The position numbers were made by a program, and so were the translations under genes. Positions 36,245 through 36,311 of a stretch of DNA of 36,311 nucleotides are shown here, piece after piece. The notes beneath the pieces were generated by a model that had not been told where the DNA came from, searched no databases, and saw only the letters and a list, made by a program, of their open reading frames with translations. The DNA is taken from assembly GCF_015707995.1 (NCBI RefSeq), contig NZ_JAAGRY010000031.1, positions 1 to 36,311 on the forward strand, in the 5' to 3' direction. Numbering within the stretch: the first letter of the stretch is position 1; every line of letters starts with the position of its first letter. This DNA is from Microbacterium paulum. Its GTDB lineage: Bacteria; Actinomycetota; Actinomycetes; Actinomycetales; Microbacteriaceae.

Positions 36245-36311
36245 TTAGAGGTAGCGGTTGATGCGCTCGGGGTAGACGATCGAGAGTTGCTCGAGGGCTT
36301 TCATCCAGTTC
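36245..36311 (-). CDS. C-terminal end of a probable transposase (partial)
   Basis: Reading inward from the window edge on the reverse strand, 21 codons encode MKALEQLSIVYPERINRYL preceded by Asn-Trp, then TAA at 36245-36247. The W-x-x-AL-x-x-L-x-I-x-(Y/F)-x-x-R pattern resembles the last residues of IS256/Mutator-family transposases. Only this tail is visible, so the family assignment is tentative. Its position beside a serine recombinase fits a mobile-element-rich flank of the island. Confidence 0.4.
   Translation of the reverse strand, partial: NWMKALEQLSIVYPERINRYL

Overview
The window looks like chromosomal DNA of a high-GC actinobacterium, most likely Microbacteriaceae and probably Microbacterium or a close relative. 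This is an inference from gene order (rsmB - rpe - his - trp - lgt - gltBD - pyk - tRNA-Leu - ANTAR regulator - thioesterase - polA), from strong GC bias at third codon positions, from actinobacterial families such as HGxxPAAW, the Trp-operon membrane protein and DUF6458, and from a dense GGATGCC/GGCATCC word. No species can be named from the sequence alone. REGION 1 (1-3759): the 3' end of the 16S rRNA methyltransferase gene rsmB, a convergent gene for a Pro/Ala-rich single-pass membrane protein, rpe, and a glutaminase with a C-terminal STAS domain. REGION 2 (3850-9825): a tightly packed histidine-tryptophan run, hisE-hisG-hisF-hisI, then the Trp membrane protein, a HGxxPAAW protein, trpC, trpB and trpA. 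Most neighbours overlap by 4 bases or nearly touch. trpE, which usually sits between hisI and the membrane protein in relatives, is not there. REGION 3 (9911-18499): lgt, glutamate synthase gltB/gltD and pyruvate kinase, closed by a perfect 24-bp stem terminator. REGION 4 (18577-29334): tRNA-Leu(CAA), a PdtaR-like ANTAR response regulator, a PaaI-type thioesterase, polA, a DUF885 peptidase-like protein, an LLM flavin-dependent oxidoreductase, two MFS transporters, an SGNH hydrolase and a DUF6458 membrane protein. REGION 5 (29335-36311): an accessory island with visibly lower GC and less biased codons. It starts with IS debris, including the tail of an IS3/IS481-type transposase. It then holds a 1106-residue single-chain restriction-modification protein (PD-(D/E)xK-like nuclease, N6-adenine methyltransferase, type ISP-like specificity domain), a helical protein with a HEPN-like RX6H motif on the opposite strand, a coiled-coil protein with two membrane segments (possibly DUF6161-like), a serine recombinase, a 16-bp perfect palindrome and the tail of a probable second transposase. 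The trio between 29800 and 35318 is the best candidate for a little-described defence module. A window-wide observation is that eleven genes have a TANNNT hexamer 6-7 nt before the start codon, which points to widespread leaderless transcription and helped fix several starts, including those of the island genes.
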